16,456 bases of DNA, taken from the NCBI GenBank assembly GCA_964622775.1, contig CAZUSO010000063.1, forward strand, positions 1-16,456, written 5' to 3'. The notes beneath the pieces are model-generated. The model did not search any database. It saw only the letters and a list, made by a program, of their open reading frames with translations, and had not been told where the DNA came from. This document shows positions 1 through 6,711 of this stretch, piece by piece. This stretch comes from CAZUSO01 sp964622775. Its GTDB lineage: Bacteria; Bacteroidota; Bacteroidia; Chitinophagales; Chitinophagaceae. How positions within the stretch are numbered: the stretch's first letter is position 1; the number at the start of each line of letters is the position of its first letter. The position numbers and the translations under genes were made by a program.

Positions 1-17
1 AAAGACGCTATCGCTGA

Positions 18-227
18 ATATCAATACCTTATATTAAAATAGTGTCAAACTTGAGGGGAAATGCACACATTACCGTCAGTGATCTCAGCGGAAGGACGCT
101 GTTTAATACAGCAGTGGATAACCGGCCGGTTATGGAAATTTCCATGCATGATATGGCTCAGGGCATTTATTTCCTGAAGTATCAGGATGATATGACTTCA
201 CAGGTTATAAAAATCGAGAAGCAGTAA
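18..227 (+). CDS. C-terminal type IX secretion (Por) sorting domain, 5'-truncated and apparently frameshifted
   Basis: This is the tail of a secreted or surface protein. The visible frame contains the two hallmarks of a Bacteroidota type A sorting domain: a strand-turn motif ITVSDLSGRTLF and the closing block GIYFLKY followed by a short basic end, VIKIEKQ. Such domains direct cargo through the type IX secretion system and are cleaved at the cell surface. No cargo domain is visible. The frame is closed by a TGA at 15-17, so it cannot simply continue out of the window. A GTG at 42 could be called as a start, but a free-standing sorting domain without cargo makes little sense. In another frame, positions 1-15 read KDAIA, which fits the usual start of the domain (NP-x-KD-x-I), so a frameshift near 13-20 is likely, either a real mutation or a sequencing or assembly error. 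The domain call is solid. The gene's intactness is uncertain. Confidence 0.7.
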   Translation: MSIPYIKIVSNLRGNAHITVSDLSGRTLFNTAVDNRPVMEISMHDMAQGIYFLKYQDDMTSQVIKIEKQ

Positions 228-608
228 ATAAAACCAGACTGAAACAAGCCGTTTCTTTGATATTTGATAATGGTTTCAACTGTTTTTTGTTACTTCTGCT
301 TAAAAAACCTGTAAGGTTTTGGAAACCTTACAGGTTGCTTTATTGGCGATTGGAAGGAGTGGATTTTGAAATTGTAGGTTATCTGTATTTCGAAATTTCG
401 GCACAGGTCGAACAGCATGGCTTATGCAGATCGTGTTTACCCCAACAATTCCCGGATGGGTTAATGCTAATCATTAAAATAATATTGCGGACAGATAATA
501 CAGAAAAGCATCTTCCCTGTAAACACTATGAACAGATAATATGCAGGCGAAACGTTGCTGATCGAATAGTGATTCCTGCCAAAGAGATATAATTGTAGCT
601 GTAATAAA
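228..608. other. Intergenic region, no supported gene
   Basis: This gap lies between the end of the sorting-domain gene (+) and the end of the rhomboid gene (-), so both neighbours converge on it. The only clear structure is the palindrome at 306-336. A 111-codon open frame (257-592) runs through the palindrome and has no recognisable composition or domain. I do not regard it as a gene. Confidence 0.6.
306..336. repeat. Perfect palindrome, 14-bp arms with 3-nt loop; possible bidirectional terminator
   Basis: The left arm AACCTGTAAGGTTT (306-319) and right arm AAACCTTACAGGTT (323-336) are exact reverse complements around a TGG loop. The element sits between two convergent genes, where a bidirectional terminator would be expected. 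There is an A-run on the left flank (302-307), which becomes a U-run in minus-strand RNA, so it would work best for the rhomboid transcript. From memory, near-identical CCTGTAAGGTTT palindromes recur between genes in many Bacteroidota. That part is recollection, not something visible here. Confidence 0.65.
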
Positions 609-1244
609 TTAATAATGCCGGTTGCTTCGGATGTGCCATATCCGGAACAGAATAAAGGCAAACAGCATACCGCCAAGGTGTGCGAAATGCGCCACATTAT
701 CGCCGGGATTATTTCCGAATCCCAGGAACAATTCCAGCAGCGCGTACATAGTGACGAAGTATTTAGCCTTAATGGGTATCAGGAAATAGAAATATATCCG
801 GACATTCGGGAACAGATAACCGAAGGCAAAAAGCACGCCGAATACCGCACCCGATGCGCCTACCATAGGTACTCCGGGCTGAACGCTGCCCATCAGGCTT
901 TGCGTAAGCAGGAAGCAAACGGCTGCACCGATACCGCTGATGAAGTAGAATACCAGAAACCGCTTCGTCCCTAAAAAGTTTTCAATGGAATTGCCAAACA
1001 TCCAGAATGCAAACATATTGAAAAAGAGGTGGGATAAATTGCCATGCATGAACATGTGTGTAACCAGTTGCCAGGGTTCGAAAAGCGCCGTGTTCCAGTG
1101 AAATAATGCAAAGTTCCGGTACATAAAGTCCTGTGCTCCGGCTCCCAGAATATTGGTGGCTAAATAGAAAATGATATTGATAATGATGATATTTTTAATT
1201 ACCGGTGGTAATATCTGAAAGCCTCCGGGGCGAACTTCTGTCAT
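609..1244 (-). CDS. Rhomboid-family intramembrane serine protease
   Basis: A 211-residue multi-span membrane protein with the rhomboid core. The catalytic serine is in GASGAVFG (Ser131) and the catalytic histidine in AHLGG (His189). The HGNLSHLFFNM segment (67-77) supplies the conserved His and Asn76 of the oxyanion region. Hydrophobic segments at roughly 18-34, 70-84, 95-115, 126-147, 163-175 and 185-203 match the six-helix bacterial type. Rhomboids cleave transmembrane substrates within the bilayer, but the substrate cannot be told from sequence. The protein ends soon after the last helix with a short basic tail. It is the last gene of the minus-strand run, 63 nt downstream of apaG, and transcription probably stops at or near the 306-336 palindrome. 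Family assignment is firm. Confidence 0.93.
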   Translation of the reverse strand: MTEVRPGGFQILPPVIKNIIIINIIFYLATNILGAGAQDFMYRNFALFHWNTALFEPWQLVTHMFMHGNLSHLFFNMFAFWMFGNSIENFLGTKRFLVFYFISGIGAAVCFLLTQSLMGSVQPGVPMVGASGAVFGVLFAFGYLFPNVRIYFYFLIPIKAKYFVTMYALLELFLGFGNNPGDNVAHFAHLGGMLFAFILFRIWHIRSNRHY

Positions 1245-1307
1245 TAAATACGTGTTTGAATGATGAGCAAAAATCTCGAATAATCGTTCAAAAATAAGAA
1301 ACCTTAC

Positions 1308-1694
1308 TCAATTAAATTTAAAGGGGGCGATCAGCAGGAATTCGGGGATGATTACCCGGAATGATTTGCGTGCTACAAGATCCGTCATGGTATAGTGGCC
1401 GTACATCTTCCCCATATCGCTGTTAAGGTTCACCGCAGAAACGTACCGGTAGGATTTACCGGGCTCAATAACCGGCTGGCGGCCAATTACACCTTCACCC
1501 TGCACTTCCCGGTTCAGTCCGCTGCTATCTCTGATAAACCAGTGTCGGCTCATAAGCTGCACCGCAACGGACGAAAGGTTTTCAATAGTGACCCGGTAGG
1601 CAAAGAGATGGTCGGAGCGCAAAGGATTGCTTTGTGTTTCCTGATAAAATGTTTCTACCGTAATCCGGACGCCTTCCGAAATTTGCTGAACCAT
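1308..1694 (-). CDS. apaG: ApaG domain protein
   Basis: A 128-residue single-domain protein of the ApaG/DUF525 family, a fibronectin-III-like beta sandwich. Recognisable family features are the central HWFIRDSSG segment, VQGEGVIGRQPVIEPG, the tyrosine-rich strand YRYVSAVNL, and the GKMYGHYTM block near residues 94-103. Length matches stand-alone ApaG. In enterobacteria apaG sits with apaH and has been linked to Co2+/Mg2+ phenotypes. The biochemical role remains poorly defined, and there is no apaH here. It lies between recX (97 nt upstream) and the rhomboid gene. The start gives MVQQISEGVRITVET, as expected for the family's short N-terminus. Confidence 0.92.
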   Translation of the reverse strand: MVQQISEGVRITVETFYQETQSNPLRSDHLFAYRVTIENLSSVAVQLMSRHWFIRDSSGLNREVQGEGVIGRQPVIEPGKSYRYVSAVNLNSDMGKMYGHYTMTDLVARKSFRVIIPEFLLIAPFKFN

Positions 1695-1791
1695 AGTTGA
1701 TGTATAAGATTTGTATTATGTTAAGCGTATTTTTTCGGTAATAATATCATGCTGAAATGCTGAAGCCACGGTCATGAGGTGTTGAACCCCA

Positions 1792-2259
1792 TCAGGAAGG
1801 CAACTCCCGGTTCATAACGCTGAGGACGATCTCATATTCAAATCCCTTCTGCAACAAATAACGGATAGCTTTCTGCTTTTGTGTTCCGGGATGTTTTTCA
1901 TTTTTCAGCGCTTCCTGTTTTTGAGCCGCAAGCCGTGCAATGCAGTCTCTATATTCCACCTCGTCGATTTCCAGTAATCCTTTTTTGATACAATATTCGG
2001 AAACATCTTTCTGACGCAGTTGCCGGATAATCCGGACTCGCCCCCAGTGATTATAGACGAATTTTCCCCGCACGAAAGCACGGGCGTAACGTCCCTCATT
2101 CAACAAATCTTCCGATACCAGCATGCTGAGCAGTGTTTCCAGGTCATCACCCCGTGCGCCTAAATCCACAAGCTTATAGCGCACTTCCTGGTGACAACGT
2201 TCCCGGTAGTTGCAGTAATGCCTGATGGCCTGTAATATTTTTTCAAAACTTTCCGTCAT
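1792..2259 (-). CDS. recX: RecX family regulator of RecA
   Basis: A 155-residue protein of the RecX family, which binds RecA filaments and dampens recombinase activity in the cytoplasm. The three-helix repeats are visible: RERCHQEVRYKL near residues 19-30, the acidic segment SEDLLNEGRYARAFVRGKF near 49-67 followed by WGRVRIIRQLRQK, and a third repeat KAIRYLLQKGFEYEIVLSVM near 130-149. Size is normal for RecX. It is not next to recA in this window. The ATG lies only 19 nt downstream of a strong terminator hairpin (2279-2311) that ends the azurin transcript, and no promoter is visible between them. Expression may therefore depend on readthrough or on a promoter hidden inside the preceding gene. 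Confidence 0.92.
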   Translation of the reverse strand: MTESFEKILQAIRHYCNYRERCHQEVRYKLVDLGARGDDLETLLSMLVSEDLLNEGRYARAFVRGKFVYNHWGRVRIIRQLRQKDVSEYCIKKGLLEIDEVEYRDCIARLAAQKQEALKNEKHPGTQKQKAIRYLLQKGFEYEIVLSVMNRELPS

Positions 2260-2278
2260 GCTGTTCCAAAAAAATCAA

Positions 2279-2311
2279 AAAAGAGTTGGGGGGTATCTGC
2301 CCAACTCTTTT
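2279..2311 (-). terminator. Rho-independent terminator of the azurin operon
   Basis: A perfect 12-bp stem (AAAAGAGTTGGG and its complement) encloses a 9-nt loop. On the minus strand it is followed by a broken T-run, TTGATTTTTTT. It begins 27 nt after the azurin stop codon and ends 19 nt before the recX ATG. Confidence 0.88.
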
Positions 2312-2337
2312 CCAGTTAATTCTGAAGGAAATACGCA

Positions 2338-2862
2338 TTATTCAACGATCAAAATACCGCGCATCATAGCCACATGTCCGGGGAAGCTGCAGAGGTACTC
2401 GTATTCACCGGCTGCCGGTGCAACAAAAATAACGGTATCGGATTCGCCCGGACCTAACAGTTTGGTATGAGCCAATACGCTGGCTTGCTCAGAAGCCGGC
2501 ATATAGTCTTCCGCTTTCGCATTAGCCGCTTTGTTGGCATAACCCATCACGTCAACGCCGGGTTTCAGCAGGATAAAGTTATGCCCCATAGTTTCTTTGG
2601 GCTGCACACCTTCGTTGGTCAGAATTAATTTTATGACCTGGCCGGCTTTAACGCTGATGCTTTTCAGGTTATATTTCATCTCGTCATTGCCGATCATGTG
2701 TACCTGTGTGGTATCGCCATTTATGGTGATGTATTGAGAACCTGGTTCTTCCTCCGCTACAGGTGTGGACTCCGTAGTTTCAGAAGACGATGAATCTGTG
2801 GAACTGTTACAGGCGGTAAAGCCAAAGGCTATGCAAGCCAGAATCAGAATTTGTTTTTTCAT
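2338..2862 (-). CDS. Azurin-like blue copper (cupredoxin) lipoprotein
   Basis: A 174-residue exported electron carrier. The N-terminus is a lipoprotein signal with lipobox GFTAC (Cys18), then a Ser/Thr/Glu-rich linker to about residue 40, which would place the domain at a membrane surface. The cupredoxin domain has the type 1 copper ligands of azurin: His94 in MGHNF, Cys158 and His163 in CSFPGH, and Met167 in MMRG. The KYNLKSISVKAGQ and AHTKLLGPGESD segments are also azurin-like. Such proteins shuttle electrons between periplasmic redox partners. No cytochrome gene is present to show which. It is the last gene of a likely operon with the CoA-binding protein (30 nt upstream) and the glucosaminidase gene, and is followed by a strong terminator. 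Confidence 0.93.
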   Translation of the reverse strand: MKKQILILACIAFGFTACNSSTDSSSSETTESTPVAEEEPGSQYITINGDTTQVHMIGNDEMKYNLKSISVKAGQVIKLILTNEGVQPKETMGHNFILLKPGVDVMGYANKAANAKAEDYMPASEQASVLAHTKLLGPGESDTVIFVAPAAGEYEYLCSFPGHVAMMRGILIVE

Positions 2863-2892
2863 TTTTATATATTTGATTAATGATTAATAAGC

Positions 2893-3258
2893 TTAATATT
2901 GTCCTGTACTCAGTAATACCAGCGTACAGGCTTCCAGCGGAACAATGCCATTTTCCTCCGCAAGGCGCTCCAGGTCAGGGTTCTCCGTTCCGGGATTGAA
3001 GACAATCCGTTTCGGTTTCAATGAGATAATATAGTCGTAATAGGCGATTTGCCGCTGTGGATTAAGATACAGGGTAACCGTATCAATGTTCTGAAAGGGT
3101 GTTTTTTCATTACTATAATTTACATCGTCAACTAATCCGTTCCTCAACCCGATGGCAACTACGGGATGTCCGTGAGCCCGGAGGCTTCTGATGGCCTTAT
3201 TGCTGTATCGTTCCGGGTTTTCGGAGGCGCCAAGTACTAATGTTTTTTTAGAATTCAT
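2893..3258 (-). CDS. CoA-binding domain protein (CoA_binding_2 family)
   Basis: A 121-residue single Rossmann-type domain. The N-terminal glycine motif LVLGASENPERYSNKA (residues 7-22) is characteristic of the small CoA-binding proteins related to the nucleotide-binding domain of succinyl-CoA synthetase alpha. VTLYLNP near 61-67 and FNPGTENPDL near 87-96 are also family-typical, and the protein ends in the conserved ACTLVLLSTGQY. Length fits the family. The physiological role of these proteins is not established, and CoA binding is inferred from homology. The start codon lies 5 nt past the stop of the glucosaminidase gene, so the two are almost certainly co-transcribed. Confidence 0.9.
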   Translation of the reverse strand: MNSKKTLVLGASENPERYSNKAIRSLRAHGHPVVAIGLRNGLVDDVNYSNEKTPFQNIDTVTLYLNPQRQIAYYDYIISLKPKRIVFNPGTENPDLERLAEENGIVPLEACTLVLLSTGQY

Positions 3259-3263
3259 CCCGG

Positions 3264-4961
3264 TTACTTTTTTTTCGGCGCAGGCCTGGAGCCATTCGGT
3301 TTTGAGTTAGAGGAAGATGTTTTTTTAACGGCAGTACCAGGCTTTTGGGTAGTGGGCTTTTTAGTTGCCGTAGGCTTTTTGGTCGTCGTTGTGGGTTTTT
3401 TAGCAGCCGTGGTGTTAGCAGGGGGGGCTTTTTTAGGGGGCGTAATATTTTTAGCGACCGAGTTATTTGCCTTTATCGTTTTATCGCCATTGGATTTAGG
3501 GGTAAATTCGCTTGTTTTGCTGCTTTTCATAGCCTGCATGTGGCTCCGCAATGCAGCATCGGCATCAACAACAATATCATTATCTTCTTCCGAATCGGTG
3601 TGATGGTTCGCAGGAACCGCTTCATAGGTGTTTGCATTAATATCGTGAGTCGTCGTTGATGCAGAAGGCGTAGTGTAAACGGATTTGTCGAACCGTGCCT
3701 TTAGTTGATCCAGCTCATTAACTTCCGGAGCCGCATTGCCCGCAGAGATTGAGCTTCGTTCTTCCTCTATGGATTGCTCATCGGCTATATTGTATCTTTC
3801 CGGAACGGTATTTTCCGGTTCGATGATATCCGTAAGGAATGCCGGTTCTTCCTTTCGTGTCGGAATAAGATCCGTGGGAGTAGTGGCAGTTACCGGCATT
3901 ATAGGCTTCCTGACCTTATCTGCGCCGGCAATATAGGTGTTCGGATCGGCAGGTGAAGTATATTGCAGGTATAAAGTACTGCCGGGTTCGGGTTCCTGTC
4001 CCGGAGCAATATGGTTCAGGTTACGCAAACTTTCTAATTGCATGCCTGCCGACTGTGCAATGATTAACAGCGTTTCTCCAGGTTGTACAACGTATGTTTC
4101 CTCCGGTCCTGTTTTTTTCTTTTTTTCCAGATAAATAAACATGTCGGATTCCAATGGCTGGTCAAACAGGTCGTTCAACTCCAGCAACCTGGAATAGCGG
4201 ATACGGTGTTTAATGGCATATTCCAGCAACAGATCACCTTTAGGCGCATAGAATCCTTTGAGTCCGTTTCGCGTTGTGGTTTCATAATACCCGGTCTGAT
4301 CCGGTTTTCCGGGAACGGGATCATAAACACCCGGAGCCTTATCTGTAGTTGTCGAGGCAGTCTCAGCGGGGAAATATGTTTCGGCAACATCTGATTGTTT
4401 TGCGGATGCCAATACCGGCTGTGTATGCTCGGACAATGAAGGATAAGTCAGCGCCAGATTCGTATATTGTTGCAGGTCATATTTTTCAATCGTTTCAATC
4501 AGTTTTGTGGCATAATGCGGGTTGGTAGCGTAGCCGCATTTTTTCAACCCCTTTGCCCAGGATATATAATCTTCTACGGCATATTGAAACAAGGTTGCGT
4601 AGCGCTTGTTATACTTCAGAAAATCGGAATGGTCTTTATAAGAAGTCTGCGCATCTTCATATTTGCGAAAGCATTCGTCTTTAGCATCATCCGTATAAGC
4701 ATAGGTCATTCCCCTCCAGGTGCTTTTGCATTTAATGCCGAAATGATTTTGTGCATTCACGCAAAGTTCGCTGGTTCCCGCAGCTGTTTCCAGGATGCCC
4801 TGTGCCAGGGTAATAGAAGCCGGAATGCCACAACGCAACTGCTCCGCAACCGCTACGTCCCTGAACTTTTCAATATAGGCCGCCACCCGCTTATCATAAG
4901 ACTGTCCAAAAGAAAGTACAGCAGTAAAAATCAGGCTTAAAAAAAGTACCGTTTTCTTCAT
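3264..4961 (-). CDS. Secreted glucosaminidase (GH73-like) with LysM domain(s) and long basic tail
   Basis: A 565-residue exported peptidoglycan hydrolase. A signal peptide covers residues 1-19 and ends SFGQ. Residues 25-165 form a FlgJ/GH73-type glucosaminidase domain: ITLAQGILETAAG carries the likely catalytic Glu58, and NHFGIKC, YEDAQTSYKDHSDFL and WAKGLKKCGYAT are typical blocks. Residues 235-279 look like a diverged LysM or related repeat (YAIKHRIRYSRLLELNDL). Residues 289-333 are a clear LysM (YVVQPGETLLIIAQSAG, LRNLN, PGSTLYL). The rest is low-complexity, acidic to residue about 480, then a Lys/Thr/Pro/Ala-rich tail (508-565) with KKPT repeats. The enzyme would cleave the glycan strand between GlcNAc and MurNAc. 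It heads the operon with the CoA-binding protein and azurin. The tail is unusual and may bind anionic polymers, which is inference. Confidence 0.92.
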   Translation of the reverse strand: MKKTVLFLSLIFTAVLSFGQSYDKRVAAYIEKFRDVAVAEQLRCGIPASITLAQGILETAAGTSELCVNAQNHFGIKCKSTWRGMTYAYTDDAKDECFRKYEDAQTSYKDHSDFLKYNKRYATLFQYAVEDYISWAKGLKKCGYATNPHYATKLIETIEKYDLQQYTNLALTYPSLSEHTQPVLASAKQSDVAETYFPAETASTTTDKAPGVYDPVPGKPDQTGYYETTTRNGLKGFYAPKGDLLLEYAIKHRIRYSRLLELNDLFDQPLESDMFIYLEKKKKTGPEETYVVQPGETLLIIAQSAGMQLESLRNLNHIAPGQEPEPGSTLYLQYTSPADPNTYIAGADKVRKPIMPVTATTPTDLIPTRKEEPAFLTDIIEPENTVPERYNIADEQSIEEERSSISAGNAAPEVNELDQLKARFDKSVYTTPSASTTTHDINANTYEAVPANHHTDSEEDNDIVVDADAALRSHMQAMKSSKTSEFTPKSNGDKTIKANNSVAKNITPPKKAPPANTTAAKKPTTTTKKPTATKKPTTQKPGTAVKKTSSSNSKPNGSRPAPKKK

Positions 4962-5077
4962 CGGAAAGTATTTTATTTTTTTGAGATGCTATAAAAGATA
5001 TGATTCCAACGTGATTCCCGTGGTGTAATAAATGCTGCATGTAACTGAAGCATTATTGAATAATCCTAGAGATAATT

Positions 5078-5728
5078 TTATCGTCTTCTGATGAGTGAAA
5101 TTCCGTCTCGAAGCGGCAGGATTACCTGCTCTACTCGTGGATCAGCAGCAATTTTCTGGTTGAACGCGTGCATGGCGCGTGCATTATTGCTTTGCTGGTC
5201 TAAAGGCCGGATTACTTCCGAATGAAAAAGCACATTGTCAGCCAGCAGGATTCCCCCGGAATGCATCCGGTCAATCACCTTATCAAAATAACATTCATAA
5301 TTTTTCTTGTCTGCATCAATAAAAACCAGGTCAAAGGTACCGCTTATATTATCAATAACCTGATCCGCAGCGCCAATATGCTGCCGGATACAATGGGAAA
5401 GCTTCATTTCCGCCCAATAGCGATCACGGATTTCCTGTAAGGAATTATCAATATCCACCGTATGTAACAGGCCGCCTTCTCCTAATCCCTTTGCCAGGCA
5501 TATAGCAGAATAACCGGTATAGGTGCCCAGTTCCAGGATCAGCTTCGGGCGAACCATCTGACTGATCATCTGCAACAACACACCCTGCAAATGCCCGGAG
5601 AGCATCTGGGCGCCACTCACTCCTGCATGGGTTTCCCGGTTCAGGGAAGCCAATGCCTCGGGCTCCGGTGTCGTATAAAGTTCTGCATAATTATTGATTG
5701 GGTCAGCCGTGATATGATTGCCATCCAT
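5078..5728 (-). CDS. SAM-dependent O-methyltransferase (CCoAOMT-like family)
   Basis: A 216-residue class I methyltransferase of the metal-dependent O-methyltransferase family (PF01596 type). The SAM motif I is ILELGTYTGYSA (64-75) and the acidic ribose-binding segment is HTVDID (89-94). FIDADKKNY (136-144) and LLADNVLFH (161-169) give the Asp138/Asp164/Asn165 set expected for the divalent metal and catechol-type substrate. Family members methylate vicinal hydroxyls on small molecules, and the substrate here cannot be predicted. It lies 11 nt downstream of the LOG gene and is probably co-transcribed with it. The next gene on the strand starts 116 nt further on, with only a weak imperfect inverted repeat (5027-5057) between. 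Confidence 0.92.
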   Translation of the reverse strand: MDGNHITADPINNYAELYTTPEPEALASLNRETHAGVSGAQMLSGHLQGVLLQMISQMVRPKLILELGTYTGYSAICLAKGLGEGGLLHTVDIDNSLQEIRDRYWAEMKLSHCIRQHIGAADQVIDNISGTFDLVFIDADKKNYECYFDKVIDRMHSGGILLADNVLFHSEVIRPLDQQSNNARAMHAFNQKIAADPRVEQVILPLRDGISLIRRR

Positions 5729-5739
5729 GATTTTAAAAA

Positions 5740-6438
5740 TTAGAAGTTTGGTTGTAATTTATGATGCGTATAGAACTCGTTAATAAAATTGACAACTTCT
5801 TCAGCCGTATCAAAAATCTTTATCATTTCCATATCTCCCGGACTAAGGTTGCTTTCTCTGTCCAGCATTACGGTTTTCATCCATTGAAAAAGTCCGTACC
5901 AATAATCGGATCCTATACAAATCAATGGGGTTTGTGTAAATTTCCTGGTTTGAATCAATGTGGCTACTTCAAAAAATTCATCCATCGTTCCCCATCCGCC
6001 GGGCATCATTACAAAGCCCTGGGCATATTTTGTAAACATGACTTTTCTTACAAAGAAGTAATCAAATTCAATATTTTTATCCGGATCAATAAAAGGATTG
6101 GAATGCTGTTCAAAAGGCAGGTCAATATTCAGGCCTACGGAAAAGCCACCGGCCATATTCGCACCTTTATTGGCCGCTTCCATAATGCCGGGGCCGCCTC
6201 CGCTGATGATTCCGAATCCTTCTTCCGACAAACGGCGGGAAATTTCCACGGCCAGTTCGTAATATTTATGTCCGGGTTTTGTTCGGGCGGAGCCGAAAAT
6301 GGTGATACAGGGGCCAATCTTTGCCAGCTTGTCAAACCCCTCCACAAATTCCGCCATAATCTTGAATATTTGCCAACTGGAATGTCCGTAAGGCTCTGTC
6401 CAGTCCCGTACTTTATATCTTTTTATCTGATCGTTCAT
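5740..6438 (-). CDS. LOG family protein (TIGR00730-type Rossmann fold)
   Basis: A 232-residue cytosolic protein of the LOG family, formerly annotated as lysine decarboxylases. Diagnostic motifs are FGSART (48-53), the phosphate-binding GGGPGIMEA (80-88), FFVRKVMF with the conserved Arg131-Lys132, and PGGWGTMDEFFE (146-157), the family signature PGGxGTxxE. Characterised LOG proteins release the free base from cytokinin riboside 5'-monophosphates, and bacterial members act as nucleotide 5'-monophosphate nucleosidases. The physiological substrate here is unknown. Length is typical of the longer bacterial subgroup. It is the first gene of the minus-strand run and is paired with an O-methyltransferase. 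A TAnnTTTG match at 6470-6477 lies 32 nt upstream of the ATG. Confidence 0.92.
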   Translation of the reverse strand: MNDQIKRYKVRDWTEPYGHSSWQIFKIMAEFVEGFDKLAKIGPCITIFGSARTKPGHKYYELAVEISRRLSEEGFGIISGGGPGIMEAANKGANMAGGFSVGLNIDLPFEQHSNPFIDPDKNIEFDYFFVRKVMFTKYAQGFVMMPGGWGTMDEFFEVATLIQTRKFTQTPLICIGSDYWYGLFQWMKTVMLDRESNLSPGDMEMIKIFDTAEEVVNFINEFYTHHKLQPNF

Positions 6439-6469
6439 TAAGCGTATTTTAATTGGCGTAATTTCTGTG

Positions 6470-6477
6470 CAAAGCTA
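6470..6477 (-). promoter_or_regulatory. Bacteroidota -7 element for the LOG gene
   Basis: On the minus strand this reads TAGCTTTG, an exact match to TAnnTTTG. It would put the transcription start about 25 nt upstream of the LOG ATG. No clear -33 TTG is seen at the usual spacing. It lies between the arms of a short inverted repeat, GCGTAA (6456-6461) and TTACGC (6483-6488), which could be an operator or chance. Confidence 0.45.
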
Positions 6478-6683
6478 TGAATTTACGCATTAAATACAGT
6501 TGCAGCCGGTTCATGGTGAAAGAGGTGACAGAATCATGACGGGGAAAGTCATTCCTTAAACATATTTCCTTCCGGCGTATTTATTGTTACAATTACCATC
6601 ATTTGCTGAAACAGTATCTACATTTTACCGATGTCGCGGCAACATTTACCGAATCTTATGAAGCATCCCGTAATCAGTCGCGC

Positions 6684-6691
6684 TACATTTG
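6684..6691 (+). promoter_or_regulatory. Bacteroidota -7 element for the TonB-dependent receptor
   Basis: TACATTTG matches TAnnTTTG exactly and ends 20 nt before the ATG at 6712, giving a very short leader. It lies inside the longer open frame that begins at 6631, so it supports the later start. A -33 element is not obvious. Confidence 0.5.
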
Positions 6692-6711
6692 CATTACCAA
6701 ATTATGATTCC

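Noticed and set aside
257..592. 111-codon plus-strand open frame
   Set aside because: It runs straight through the perfect palindrome at 306-336, has an odd composition rich in Leu, Cys and Arg, and shows no domain or signal. It is likely chance in an AT-rich gap.
3330..3430. Short-period repeat that might suggest a CRISPR or tandem repeat array
   Set aside because: It is the coding sequence of the KKPT-rich tail. Units are irregular and there are no unique spacers of constant length.
5027..5057. Inverted repeat AATAAATGCT / AGCATTATT after the O-methyltransferase
   Set aside because: The stem is short, AT-rich and bulged, with no U-run on the minus strand. It is not good enough to call a terminator.
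5761..6441. 226-codon plus-strand open frame opposite the LOG gene
   Set aside because: It is the antisense shadow of a gene with clear LOG motifs. The translation is rich in His, Phe and Cys and has no recognisable fold.
6631..6711. 27-codon N-terminal extension of the TonB-dependent receptor
   Set aside because: It would place a non-secretory segment before a clean signal peptide and would contain the best -7 promoter match. The start at 6712 is preferred.
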